64,000 nucleotides of DNA from an uncultured Eubacterium sp. (GTDB lineage Bacteria; Bacillota; Clostridia; Lachnospirales; Lachnospiraceae), in assembly GCA_947642745.1 (NCBI GenBank), contig CANRTU010000016.1, positions 1 to 64,000 of the forward strand, written 5' to 3'. Positions 1-7,809 of the stretch are shown in pieces (the stretch's first letter is position 1; every line of letters starts with the position of its first letter). The notes below the pieces were generated by a model. That model worked only from the letters and a program-made list of their open reading frames with translations. It ran no database searches and was not told where the DNA came from. A program made the translations under genes and the position numbers.

Positions 1-1
1 T

Positions 2-75
2 CGATGCGTGGCTCAGTTTGGTAGAGCGCTGCGTTCGGGACGCAGAGGCCGCAGGTTCAAATCCTGTCGCATCGA
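2..75 (+). tRNA. tRNA-Pro (anticodon CGG)
   Basis: The acceptor stem pairs CGATGCG (2-8) with CGCATCG (68-74), and A75 is the discriminator. The anticodon stem CTGCG/CGCAG encloses the loop TTCGGGA, which gives anticodon CGG and reads CCG codons. The T arm contains GGTTCAAATCC. CCA is not encoded. The 3' half from base 34 onward is duplicated twice downstream, so this gene is the target of the two integrated elements. The tRNA itself is intact. Confidence 0.95.
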
Positions 76-99
76 CTCTTGGCAGGGGCACCGGAAACC
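34..99. repeat. Attachment site 1 (attL of element 1)
   Basis: Bases 34-75 recur exactly at 16973-17014. After one mismatch, 77-99 also match, because the repeat runs on into the tRNA terminator. A third copy at 20013-20050 matches bases 34-71. The repeat starts in the anticodon loop, a usual crossover region for tyrosine integrases that use tRNA genes. Confidence 0.9.
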
Positions 100-130
100 T
101 TGATTTTAAAGGGTTTCCGGTTCTTTTTTT
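91..130 (+). terminator. tRNA-Pro terminator
   Basis: CCGGAAACC (91-99) pairs with GGTTTCCGG (112-120), followed by TTCTTTTTTT. A second copy lies beside att2 (17030-17068) and a decayed version beside att3. Confidence 0.85.
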
Positions 131-170
131 GTCTTTTTGCAGTTTCTCAGAATGGGGCTGATTTTTCATT

Positions 171-190
171 TGACCGCATTTTGACCGCAT
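171..190. repeat. Left arm-type repeats TGACCGCAT
   Basis: Two copies of TGACCGCAT lie at 171-179 and 182-190, one helical turn apart and about 95 bp inside the att core. The same 9-mer occurs at the integrase end of the element (16826-16855). This fits arm-type integrase or excisionase binding sites. Confidence 0.7.
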
Positions 191-372
191 TTTTTTCAAA
201 ATCTTTATGTTTTATCAGCGTTTCGCATTGTTTCTTATTTTCACTTATCTTTTTCAAAATCCTTGTATGACAGAAAAATATATAAATTTTTTCCGGCGCA
301 CTTGGCTGTACTGCATGAAAATTTAACAATCGTTGGAAACCCCACCCTGCCCTGTGCAGTGTGGTTTTTTTG

Positions 373-406
373 AGAGGGAGCATGTAAAAGTGTTCCCTCT
401 TTTTTG
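373..406 (+). terminator. Rho-independent terminator
   Basis: AGAGGGA (373-379) pairs with TCCCTCT (394-400), followed by a run of T. It lies just before a small hydrophobic ORF. No gene is seen between it and the tRNA terminator, so it may end a leader or small RNA transcript. Confidence 0.5.
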
Positions 407-434
407 TGCCATTTTAGAAAGGAGGTCTTGCGTT

Positions 435-500
435 ATGGCAGATACGGTTCTTGCGCTTTTTATGGCGTATCTCATTTTGAAATGCATTTTTGACAGTTAA
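435..500 (+). CDS. Small hydrophobic peptide, 21 aa
   Basis: ATG at 435 is preceded by AAAGGAGG at 418-425, a near-perfect ribosome binding site with good spacing. The 21-residue product has an uncharged stretch (VLALFMAYLIL) long enough to sit in a membrane and a single Cys near the end. It has no recognised family. Its size resembles holin-like type I toxin peptides, but no antisense RNA or antitoxin was identified. The strong binding site is the main reason to list it. Confidence 0.4.
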   Translation: MADTVLALFMAYLILKCIFDS

Positions 501-578
501 TCGAAGAATCACAGACACTTATTATTAACCGGACAGAAAAATGCGGGTTTATTTTATTAAAAGAATGGAGGCAGAAAC

Positions 579-980
579 ATGAGAATTATATATGATGATG
601 CTATGCAGTCAGTCATGGTTGAGGCAGTTGAAAAATTTATGGTTGTTTGTAATGTAAAAAGAATTACAAGGTATGAATATGGGATGGACAGGGTGCAGAT
701 GAACAGGATGAAAGAAGCTTTAAATAGGTTCCTTGAAAGTTATTACAGCATGAGCATTGGAAACACTGTAACACATGCGCACGGCATTGGGAACAACTGC
801 CAGTATCCGGTATATTATCACCCGGAACAACTGAATGAAATCCAGCAGTGCGGAAACATAAACATTAATACAGGAATGTTTGGGGAGGGTTATGTTTACT
901 GTGAAGATTACAATGGCAGAAAACTTGGGCAGGTTTACGAAGTCAGGGTCCGGGGAATAACCAGAAAATGTGATTTATGA
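579..980 (+). CDS. Hypothetical protein, 133 aa
   Basis: ATG at 579 follows GGAGG at 568-572. The product is soluble, with no signal peptide or membrane segment. It has an amphipathic N-terminal half and a His/Tyr/Asn-rich centre (THAHGIGNN). I do not recognise the family. It lies between two short transcription units near the left end of element 1, where such elements usually carry small accessory genes. No function is assigned. Confidence 0.7.
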   Translation: MRIIYDDAMQSVMVEAVEKFMVVCNVKRITRYEYGMDRVQMNRMKEALNRFLESYYSMSIGNTVTHAHGIGNNCQYPVYYHPEQLNEIQQCGNININTGMFGEGYVYCEDYNGRKLGQVYEVRVRGITRKCDL

Positions 981-1061
981 ATCTTATCAGACAGAATATC
1001 TGAATGCAGAAATACTGCATTTTATATATTAAAGGATATATTTAGGAATATTACATTAACC

Positions 1062-1093
1062 AGACAGAGGACAGGTTTCTTCTGTCTTTTTTT
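1062..1093 (+). terminator. Rho-independent terminator
   Basis: AGACAGA (1062-1068) pairs with TCTGTCT (1081-1087), followed by seven T. It ends the 579-980 gene and lies about 20 nt before the next start codon. Confidence 0.6.
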
Positions 1094-1112
1094 ATTTTGA
1101 GGAGGAATATCC

Positions 1113-1906
1113 ATGAATAACAGAACAAAGCACATGGGCATTGACGTTTTAAGTGTAATGAAAGGCATTGTAGACAGTCACGTGAAGCATTACCAGAATG
1201 ATTTTGACATTGATACCGAATCACTCAGAGGCGCCGCCTTAAAGAAAGAACAGAAAGGATTTTTGTATGGATGTGCAGGGAATGTGGGACATGGCTTTTG
1301 AAAGAAAAGGATGTATTCATCCAAGGTACACGGGAAAATAATACGTTCTGTTTTTATGCCGAGCAGACAAGTGATAACATCCTTGCTTTTGTAGTTGAGG
1401 TTACTGCCCTTGATGGTGATACGGTTATAGGAAATCTTTATGTCCTTGATTACCCGGAATACTATCAGCATGTGAAGACGGCAGCAGTCCAAGCAGGGAA
1501 TATTATCGTTGCCTATGAAAAAGGCGAACGTATCTTGCTGCCGACAGCACACTTTGGTGCATACCCGGATTATGAGTTAGGGCGGTTTATTTCTTATAAG
1601 TTCGTGCCAAAATCTCCAGAACAGCTTGAAATGGTTCTTGTAAATGAAAAAAGGACTCGAAACAATTTTAAAGAAGATTATGAGGTTCTCGTTTACGAAC
1701 TGTACGAATATCCGAAGTCACCGAAAGAAACCGGAAAGTATTTCTGCAAAACTTCGATTCTGGAGCAGGCTGAAACCATAGTCAGGAAAGCTAAAGAAAC
1801 CGGAAAACAGCTTTTCATCAAAGCAGTATGCAGCGATGGAAAAAAGCGGCAGCGGAAAGAATGCAGGTTTTATCAGTGCGGTTTTGAACAGTGGGAACTA
1901 AAATAA
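1113..1906 (+). pseudogene. Frameshifted element protein with Cys motif
   Basis: ATG at 1113 follows GAGGAGG. The first frame runs 62 codons and stops at 1299-1301. A second frame, open from 1214, carries on to 1906 with WMCRECGTW and then a 200-residue soluble region. The two parts read as one protein if the frame changes near 1255-1270, at GGATTTTTGTATGG. From memory, similar one-piece proteins occur in clostridial integrative elements; this was not searched. CRECG may be half of a zinc site. A sequencing error or programmed shift is possible, but ordinary decay is likelier, because other genes in the island are also broken. Confidence 0.6.
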
Positions 1907-1934
1907 CAATATATTTAAGAGAAAGGGAAAATAA

Positions 1935-2096
1935 ATGGATGCTTCGATTAAAATAATATGCAGAAGATGCGGTACGGCGGTTTGCAGGGAAACAGACAGG
2001 GAACTGAAAAAGGAATACCCGTATTACTGCCCGTGCTGTTATGAAAACATGTATTCGTTTGAATACATTTTTGCAGACTGCACAGGGGATGAATAG
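1935..2096 (+). CDS. Small zinc-ribbon-like protein, 53 aa
   Basis: ATG at 1935 follows GAAAGGGA. Two paired-cysteine motifs, CRRC (residues 9-12) and CPCC (32-35), are spaced as in a zinc ribbon, followed by an aromatic, acidic tail. It lies 28 bp after the frameshifted gene and before a terminator, so it is probably the last gene of that short operon. DNA or RNA binding is possible, but only the Cys arrangement is seen. Confidence 0.65.
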   Translation: MDASIKIICRRCGTAVCRETDRELKKEYPYYCPCCYENMYSFEYIFADCTGDE

Positions 2097-2101
2097 GCAA
2101 A

Positions 2102-2145
2102 ACGGGCAGGGTGCTGTCCAACAGGCTACCGCCCTGCCTGTTTTT
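2102..2145. terminator. Shared terminator between convergent genes
   Basis: GGCAGGG (2105-2111) pairs with CCCTGCC (2132-2138), followed by TTTTT on the plus strand. It ends the 1935-2096 gene and overlaps the 3' end of the convergent regulator at 2126-2566. Confidence 0.7.
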
Positions 2146-2566
2146 CCCTGTGTGCCTTGATTTTGGTGAACTCAATGATTTCCCGCTTGTCAGCATCCGT
2201 TATCTGTTCAAAATAATAAAGCAGTTCTTTTTCAAGGTTGCTGAACAGGCGGTATTTCTTCTGGTTGGCCGGGCTGTTGAAGTATTCGAGGAACCCGGCG
2301 AGGTCTTCGCCTGACTGTGTGGGTGCGGGCGCGTCATAGTAAATGTTGCGGTCAATTTCAAGGGAAAGCTGCATCAGGTCGTCCACAGAAATACCATATA
2401 TCCCGGCCAGCTTGTAGAGGGTGCCGGGGTTTGGCGTCCTTCTGCCGGACTCATAATGGCTGTAGGTCTGCCGCACGACACCGAGGGCAGCGGCTACATA
2501 ATCCTGTGTGTAGCCGTGTGCTTTCCGCAGTTCTTTCAGTTTTGCAGGGAGCAGTTGTTCTTTCAT
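2126..2566 (-). CDS. XRE-family transcriptional regulator, 146 aa
   Basis: The N-terminal helix-turn-helix (residues about 7-62) contains LRKAHGYTQDYVAAALGV and SGRRTPNPGTLYKLA, the usual XRE signature. The remaining 80 residues are acidic and helical and may be for dimerisation or sensing. Translation starts at 2566 after GGTGG. It is divergent from the AAA+ operon that begins at 2723, with about 155 bp between starts. A repressor of that operon, itself or both is the natural reading but is inferred from position only. Confidence 0.85.
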   Translation of the reverse strand: MKEQLLPAKLKELRKAHGYTQDYVAAALGVVRQTYSHYESGRRTPNPGTLYKLAGIYGISVDDLMQLSLEIDRNIYYDAPAPTQSGEDLAGFLEYFNSPANQKKYRLFSNLEKELLYYFEQITDADKREIIEFTKIKAHREKQAGR

Positions 2567-2722
2567 TTTCTTTATCCACCTTCCATATATTCAGAATTTT
2601 ATTCAGCATAATGACGAAAAATGTAACATTATGTAGCTTTTTCAATGATAATATGTTAATATCTCTGTAGCTGTATTGTGAAATAAGATACAGACTGTAG
2701 CAGAACAGGAAAGGTGAAAGAA

Positions 2723-2980
2723 ATGTTAGGAGAAGCAGCATTCCAGCCATATGCAGTAAATACTTTCAGCGGGCGCGGGAAAAAATTTACAACTGTAACG
2801 CCTGTGTATTATGTACGCCCGCACTGGGTCAGTTCTTATACAAGAAAGGATGGCACATTTGTTTCAGGGTACTGGCGTGACGGGGACGGCAACACGAAAA
2901 TAAACAGGCAGACAGGATATTTTGCAAAGAACCCGGGCGCAGTGCCGAAGATTGTAAAAAAGAAGGGATGGATTTTTTGA
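2723..2980 (+). CDS. Hypothetical protein, 85 aa; first gene of AAA+ operon
   Basis: ATG at 2723 is preferred over GTG at 2714 because AGGAAAGG lies just ahead of it. The middle contains VSSYTRKDGTFVSGYWR, a motif I associate with short segments in phage and element proteins. The C-terminus is basic. The gene ends 1 bp before the AAA+ ATPase start, so the two are translationally linked. The role is unknown; a structural or adaptor function for the downstream complex is possible. Confidence 0.65.
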   Translation: MLGEAAFQPYAVNTFSGRGKKFTTVTPVYYVRPHWVSSYTRKDGTFVSGYWRDGDGNTKINRQTGYFAKNPGAVPKIVKKKGWIF

Positions 2981-2981
2981 T

Positions 2982-4217
2982 ATGTTTGGGAAAAGCAGAA
3001 AAGACGGAGGGGCAGGCGCGGATGAGGCAGGGAACGGCTCAAAGGCAGCAGTGCGGGATGTACAGGAGAAAGAGGTCATAAAAACAGTACATATAGGCAG
3101 CAGTGATGTAAAGTTCCGCATCCAGAACGCCTGGACGGGGCTTGTGGGCGGGCAGCGTGAAGTTCTGGACGAAACGCTTATTGACAGCATGGTAGAGCGG
3201 ATGGCGCAGGCTGTTAAGGCAAGCCATTCCAAGTATAACCCGTTCCCGCATGAAATCATTATCCGCAGCGCAGCAGTGCAGGACGTACAGGGAGCAGACG
3301 GCGCACAGGGCGGGGGAATGCAGGGGAGCGGCAGCACGGATATGCTGGAAAGCTGTGCGCCCCGTTTCCGGCTGGATGACGTTGCCCTGAATGAAAAAGT
3401 CAGGGGGCAGGTAAAAACAGCCATTGCAGCAGTGCGGTATAGAAAGAAAATGACAGAAGAATGGGGGATGTCGGAACACTTTGCCGGGAACCGTGCCGTT
3501 ATTTTGAATTTCTATGGGAAACCGGGGACAGGCAAGAGCATGGCGGCAGAAGCCATAGCGCAGGAACTTGGAAAGAAAGTGTACCGCATCAGCTATTCGC
3601 AGCTTGAATCAAAATATGTTGGCGAAACGCCTAAGAATATACGGAAGGCGTTTGAATGTGCCGCAGAGGACGGGGCGGTGCTGGTTTTTGATGAAGCGGA
3701 TTCATTCCTTGGAAAAAGGCTTTCATCCGTAACACAGTCGGCAGACTACGGTGTGAACATCACCCGGAGCGTCCTTTTAATGGAACTGGAAAAGTTCACG
3801 GGGGTTGTTGTGTTTACCACGAACCTTATCAGCAATTATGATGAAGCCTTTAAACGGAGGATTCTTTTGAGCGTTTATTTTGAAATGCCGGATGAACAGG
3901 CGCGTAAAAAAATATGGACGCTGCACCTTGGCAGGATGATACCGGTGGAACCGGGCGTGACAGCGGATGTGCTTGCCGCAAGGTATGACGGGATATCAGG
4001 CGCAGACATTAAGGATATGGTTTTTTATGCCGCGCTTCGGACACTGGAACAGGGCTGGGAGTCACTCGGTCTTTCAGCCATTGACTATGCGCATGAAACC
4101 ATCCGGGGGCGGTACAGGAATCAGGATGCAGAAAGTGATGTTAAAATAATTTCCTCAAAGACTGTCACAGAGGAAGAATACAAGCGTGAGACATGCGGGG
4201 AGGGCAGTCATGGTTGA
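2982..4217 (+). CDS. AAA+ ATPase, 411 aa
   Basis: Residues 1-140 are a variable, Gly/Ala-rich region. The AAA+ core follows: Walker A GKPGTGKS (179-186), pore-loop-like segment SKYVGETPKN (about 210-219), Walker B LVFDEAD (234-240), sensor Asn in FTTNL (about 281) and Arg finger candidates R292/R293. The second part, with GISGADIKDMV, resembles katanin/FtsH-type small lids. It should act as a hexameric unfoldase or remodeller. No protease or nuclease domain is fused. Partners are probably the overlapping TPR gene and the M48-like pseudoenzyme downstream. The start is coupled to the preceding gene. Confidence 0.9.
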   Translation: MFGKSRKDGGAGADEAGNGSKAAVRDVQEKEVIKTVHIGSSDVKFRIQNAWTGLVGGQREVLDETLIDSMVERMAQAVKASHSKYNPFPHEIIIRSAAVQDVQGADGAQGGGMQGSGSTDMLESCAPRFRLDDVALNEKVRGQVKTAIAAVRYRKKMTEEWGMSEHFAGNRAVILNFYGKPGTGKSMAAEAIAQELGKKVYRISYSQLESKYVGETPKNIRKAFECAAEDGAVLVFDEADSFLGKRLSSVTQSADYGVNITRSVLLMELEKFTGVVVFTTNLISNYDEAFKRRILLSVYFEMPDEQARKKIWTLHLGRMIPVEPGVTADVLAARYDGISGADIKDMVFYAALRTLEQGWESLGLSAIDYAHETIRGRYRNQDAESDVKIISSKTVTEEEYKRETCGEGSHG

Positions 4218-4851
4218 AAAGATAGCGGCAGCCTACCGAAAGGCACAAATGGGCGTTTTAAGCGGATTTGCAGGGGTTACGGGCAGCATCCTTGACGAAA
4301 CGGCGTTTTATGATGCCGGGTATATGGATGCACAGATAAAGCGGGTGCAGAAGGAAATCAGCCGTGTCACAAAGGAACTTGAGGTTAACATGGATTTCAA
4401 AGACAGTTCAGAGTATGGCCGGAATAAAAAGAAAGAATTGCTTGCAAAAAGGGAGCAGCTTATGTTCCAGCTTGTATTCCTTGCATCCAACAGTTTTAAG
4501 AATCTTGGGGACTGTGTAAAGATAGCGGAGGGGCATAACCATCCTTTCATGAAATGCGTGGAAGGGCTTGTAGCCTATGACAGCGGACAGAAGGAAAAGG
4601 CGTTTGCCATCCTTGAATCTTACTTTAAGGAGCATAAGGGCGTAGAGGGACATTTCCTTATCAATAAAGTGTTCGGGCTTCTCCTTGCAGGGCGCGGACA
4701 GAATGGGAAGGCTGTGCCGTTCTTAACGTATGCGTTACAGTTTATGCCGTATGATACGGAATCCCTTGACGCATTAGAAAACTGTTATGAGTCACAAGGA
4801 GATAAAAGGAAGGCAGCAGTTGTAAGTGAAGTCCTTGCACTGCTGCACTGA
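4210..4851 (+). CDS. TPR-like helical protein, 213 aa
   Basis: The start at 4210 has GGGGAGG just upstream and overlaps the ATPase stop by 8 bp. The N-terminal half is charged and probably coiled coil (residues about 35-75). The C-terminal half has TPR-like helix pairs, for example an AVPFLTYALQFMPYDTES segment followed by ALENCYESQGDKRKA. It has no membrane segment. It is probably a scaffold for the ATPase or for the two membrane proteins encoded downstream. The specific role is unknown. Confidence 0.75.
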   Translation: MVEKIAAAYRKAQMGVLSGFAGVTGSILDETAFYDAGYMDAQIKRVQKEISRVTKELEVNMDFKDSSEYGRNKKKELLAKREQLMFQLVFLASNSFKNLGDCVKIAEGHNHPFMKCVEGLVAYDSGQKEKAFAILESYFKEHKGVEGHFLINKVFGLLLAGRGQNGKAVPFLTYALQFMPYDTESLDALENCYESQGDKRKAAVVSEVLALLH

Positions 4852-4862
4852 CGGAGGATGTT

Positions 4863-5624
4863 ATGGACAGGGAATGTTATATACATAAGGGACAGGATGA
4901 AGCGTACCGTCAGTATCAGGACGGCGTATTGTTTCAGGAAGACATTGAAAAAGTGTATGAGGAAATTGATTATAGATTCAGGGTGCCGGATTTACTTGGC
5001 AAGACTGTGCGTGTATCTGAAAGGCAGTTCCCGGAAGTATATCAGATACTGAATGAAGTGTTATTGGATGCAAGGACAGGGGATGTGCCTGTTTATGTGT
5101 ATGAAGATTATTATTACGGTGCGGAAAGCAGCGGCATTGAACACCCTTGGATAGAACTGTCGGCAAAGACAGTGCAGGACTTTACACCGGGTGAACTGAA
5201 ATTCGTGCTTGCCCGTGAAGCCTTTAAGATAGCGGACGGCATCACGAAGCACAAGACCATGATGGAGGAGCGTTTCAAAGCCATGAGGAAAGCCGTGCCG
5301 GACAAATTGGAGGAGGTGTCACGGCTTTCCTTCAACCACTGGTACAGGCTGGCAAATTATTCCGCAGATAATTACGGGTATGTGATGTGCGGGGGTATTA
5401 AAGCCGCCGTAGATGCAGTACTGAAAATGGTGCTGAACAGCGTCATGTTAGCGGGACAGGTGGACATAAAAGAGTTCATCCGGCAGGCTTCGGAAATTAA
5501 CAGGTTGGATGATGTAGTATCAAATTATACGAAGGCGGATGAATCCATGCCGTATGCGTCGCACAGGGTACAGAATTTGCTTGCCTATGCAGTGTCGCAG
5601 CGGAGAATAGATAATAGAAAGTAG
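4863..5624 (+). CDS. M48-like protein lacking zinc ligands, 253 aa
   Basis: The layout follows M48 (Ste24/HtpX-type) peptidases: a helical N-terminus, a segment PGELKFVLAREAFKIADG where HExxH is expected, then WYRLANYSADNYGYVMCGG resembling the family's W-R-x-A-E-x-SADRAGLL region. The catalytic HExxH is REAFK (118-122), and the third-ligand Glu is Asn165. All zinc ligands therefore appear lost, which predicts a pseudoprotease. It lies 11 bp after the TPR gene. It may be a substrate-binding or structural partner of the AAA+ ATPase. Family assignment is by pattern only. Confidence 0.65.
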   Translation: MDRECYIHKGQDEAYRQYQDGVLFQEDIEKVYEEIDYRFRVPDLLGKTVRVSERQFPEVYQILNEVLLDARTGDVPVYVYEDYYYGAESSGIEHPWIELSAKTVQDFTPGELKFVLAREAFKIADGITKHKTMMEERFKAMRKAVPDKLEEVSRLSFNHWYRLANYSADNYGYVMCGGIKAAVDAVLKMVLNSVMLAGQVDIKEFIRQASEINRLDDVVSNYTKADESMPYASHRVQNLLAYAVSQRRIDNRK

Positions 5625-5632
5625 GTAGAAAT

Positions 5633-5995
5633 ATGATAGGAACACTTGGATGGTTTGTCATTGGTATGGTAGCAGGCGCAGTGGCGCTTACGGCCATTGA
5701 CATATTCTGGAATAATATAGCAGAGTGGTTGAATAATACAGCTGCGAACGCAGTTGAACGTGTGTTGGGGTATAAAGCAAGAAAGTGTATGGAAAAGGCT
5801 GTTGCACGTGTTTCAAAAATGCGGGATAAACTTCATAACATTACAGTTGTATATACAAGACAGAGTGCATTAGACACACATATACAGAAAGTGACGCTTG
5901 AGTCTTCTGCACCATTATATGAACAGGAGCAGGATGTCATAGAATTGTTTGAGCGGGAAAATACATTACTTAAGGAACTCGAATATAGAGGTTAG
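5633..5995 (+). CDS. Small membrane protein, 120 aa
   Basis: A hydrophobic N-terminal helix (WFVIGMVAGAVALTAIDIFW, residues 7-26) is followed by a basic amphipathic region and an acidic coiled C-terminus (EQEQDVIELFERENTLLKEL). It starts 8 bp after the preceding stop. It probably anchors the cytoplasmic complex of this operon to the membrane. The family is not recognised. Confidence 0.65.
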   Translation: MIGTLGWFVIGMVAGAVALTAIDIFWNNIAEWLNNTAANAVERVLGYKARKCMEKAVARVSKMRDKLHNITVVYTRQSALDTHIQKVTLESSAPLYEQEQDVIELFERENTLLKELEYRG

Positions 5996-6006
5996 TGGTG
6001 ATATAA

Positions 6007-6939
6007 ATGGCCGGGTGGGAAACAGAGAAAATAAAAGTAGAAAACAGGGTAGATACAAGTCCAAATACATATATGCAGCGTACCATAGACGCTTTAAATA
6101 AGGACAGATATGAAGATGCACTTGAAGAAGCAAAAAAGGCAGTCGCATATGGCAAAGGTGAGTTGGTATATCATGTATTATTAGTTCGTGTTGTATTTAC
6201 AATGAAACGTTATGCTGGGTGCTTGAACTATCTTGTCAAATCCGGCTTATGGAATAAACGGAATGACAATAGCCTTCGTCCAGATGAAAAGAAATATTTG
6301 AGATATGTTTACCGGGTTTGTTGCCAGAAATGTAATTTAGCGATACCGGATGATTTATATGAGGAGGAAGAAACGAATGATAGATACACTTATGCAGACG
6401 GAAAAAAACAAGCTACGGAGAAAAAAGAAGTCAAAAAGAAAACAATAAAGGTTCCTAAAAAAGAGCAGAAAGTATTTCATACAAAAAGGAATATTTTAAT
6501 ATCCTTTATTACTATGTGTCTGAGTCTATTCTTTCTAGGATATACAGGTAGTGAACCAGGAGCATCTTTAATTGGTCAATTATATTTGTTAAGTTCTTCT
6601 GTATTTTTTGTAACGTTATGGTTTGGGTTTTTGAGGCTTATATATAAGCAAGCGGGGACCATGCGACTATGGGATATTACATTTACTATATGTATGATTG
6701 TACTTTTTGTGGGAATTTCTTTTTCAGGTGTTGCATTGGTATTTACTCCTAGGGCAATAGTGTATTGTGTACGAGGACTTTTGCCGACAAATGATGACTT
6801 GGGACTTGAAGTTATAGAGGTAGAAGAAAAGCCAATTTTTGAAAATGCCCAGATTGTCCGCTCAGAGCAAATTACGGAAGAACAATACCAAAGAGAAATG
6901 AGCAGAATGGAAGAAATAAGAGCAGCGAAATCAATATGA
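6007..6939 (+). CDS. TPR plus multi-span membrane protein, 310 aa
   Basis: The N-terminal 125 residues are TPR-like (DALNKDRYEDALEEAKKAV). A Lys-rich linker follows (KKEVKKKTIKVPKK, about 138-155), then three hydrophobic segments between about 160 and 255, and a charged cytoplasmic tail. It is the last gene of the operon, 11 bp after its neighbour and before a strong terminator. Codon composition is more AT-rich than the ATPase gene, which suggests a different origin. With the 120-aa protein it could form the membrane part of the module. Confidence 0.7.
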   Translation: MAGWETEKIKVENRVDTSPNTYMQRTIDALNKDRYEDALEEAKKAVAYGKGELVYHVLLVRVVFTMKRYAGCLNYLVKSGLWNKRNDNSLRPDEKKYLRYVYRVCCQKCNLAIPDDLYEEEETNDRYTYADGKKQATEKKEVKKKTIKVPKKEQKVFHTKRNILISFITMCLSLFFLGYTGSEPGASLIGQLYLLSSSVFFVTLWFGFLRLIYKQAGTMRLWDITFTICMIVLFVGISFSGVALVFTPRAIVYCVRGLLPTNDDLGLEVIEVEEKPIFENAQIVRSEQITEEQYQREMSRMEEIRAAKSI

Positions 6940-6982
6940 ATAAGTATGATGCTTATTTTGGCAATTTCCAATATTTATATAA

Positions 6983-7036
6983 GCCGGGCAAGGAGAAAAA
7001 TATATAAAGCTTTTCTCTCAGCCCGGCGTATTTTTT
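6983..7036 (+). terminator. Terminator of AAA+ operon
   Basis: GCCGGGC (6983-6989) pairs with GCCCGGC (7021-7027). An inner stem GGAGAAAA/TTTTCTC continues it, and TTTTTT follows at 7031. Confidence 0.85.
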
Positions 7037-7114
7037 GCATTTCTTTGCAAAGCTAGAAACCCGACGGTTCTTATCAGAAGGTCTTATACAGATGTTACAA
7101 TTAGGGAAAAGCCG

Positions 7115-7153
7115 CCTGTATATTTAAACGTAGAAACTTATATATACAGGAGG
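7115..7153 (+). promoter_or_regulatory. Hairpin covering the HNH gene ribosome binding site
   Basis: CCTGTATAT (7115-7123) pairs exactly with ATATACAGG (7142-7150). The second arm runs into the binding site CAGGAGG (7147-7153), 10 nt before the ATG at 7164. Folding would hide the site and reduce translation. Confidence 0.5.
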
Positions 7154-7163
7154 ATATTTCCAT

Positions 7164-7667
7164 ATGGATGTAGATAGCAAAATTATCAATTTGTCAGATG
7201 TTAATTACAAGGTATTTAAAGAAGGCAGGGTTTTTAGCTGTAAGACGGGAAAAGAAATAAGCCAGAGGCCGAATAAGGATGGTTATGCAACATTTACAGC
7301 GGGTAAAAAAGGGAAGAGAACAAGGATAAGGACGCATAGGATTGTTGCGCAGCTCTTTGTTGATAATCCGAATAATTATGATGAAATTGACCACCTTGAC
7401 TGCAACAGGATGAACCCGGCGGCATCCAATCTGGAATGGGTCACGCATCAGGAGAATATCAGGCGTGCTTATGCAAGGGGAAACCATGAGGGGCGCATTA
7501 CTGGTGAAAAAAACCCAAAAGCACGGCTCACGGAATCCTTGGTGAGGCAGATGCGGGCAGAATACAGTGGAGGGGCATGTATCAAAGACATTGCGGACAG
7601 GTACGGGTATGCATGGAGTACAGTCGGCAATGCGGCAAAAGCCAAAACATGGGCGCATTTAACATAG
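7164..7667 (+). CDS. HNH homing-type endonuclease, 167 aa
   Basis: Residues 15-45 form a NUMOD4-like entry (YKVFKEGRVFSCKTGKEI). The HNH core follows at about 58-100, with THRIVAQLF, DEIDHLDCN and NPAASNLEWVT carrying the His-Asn-His pattern. The C-terminus (GEKNPKARLTESLVRQM, then IKDIADRYGYAWSTVGN) is a NUMOD1-like helix-turn-helix for DNA binding. This is a free-standing phage-type homing endonuclease rather than a restriction enzyme. It sits alone between two terminators. The length is normal for the family. Confidence 0.85.
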   Translation: MDVDSKIINLSDVNYKVFKEGRVFSCKTGKEISQRPNKDGYATFTAGKKGKRTRIRTHRIVAQLFVDNPNNYDEIDHLDCNRMNPAASNLEWVTHQENIRRAYARGNHEGRITGEKNPKARLTESLVRQMRAEYSGGACIKDIADRYGYAWSTVGNAAKAKTWAHLT

Positions 7668-7809
7668 GCGCACGACCTGAGCAAGTCGTTAAAAGGCTTA
7701 TTTTTTATGCTCGGAAAGGAGTGGTTTAGGAAAAGGGCATGGCAGCAGTGCCGTAAACTGCACAGTGTAACTTTATAACATAAAATATTATAGAAAAGGA
7801 GAAATATTT

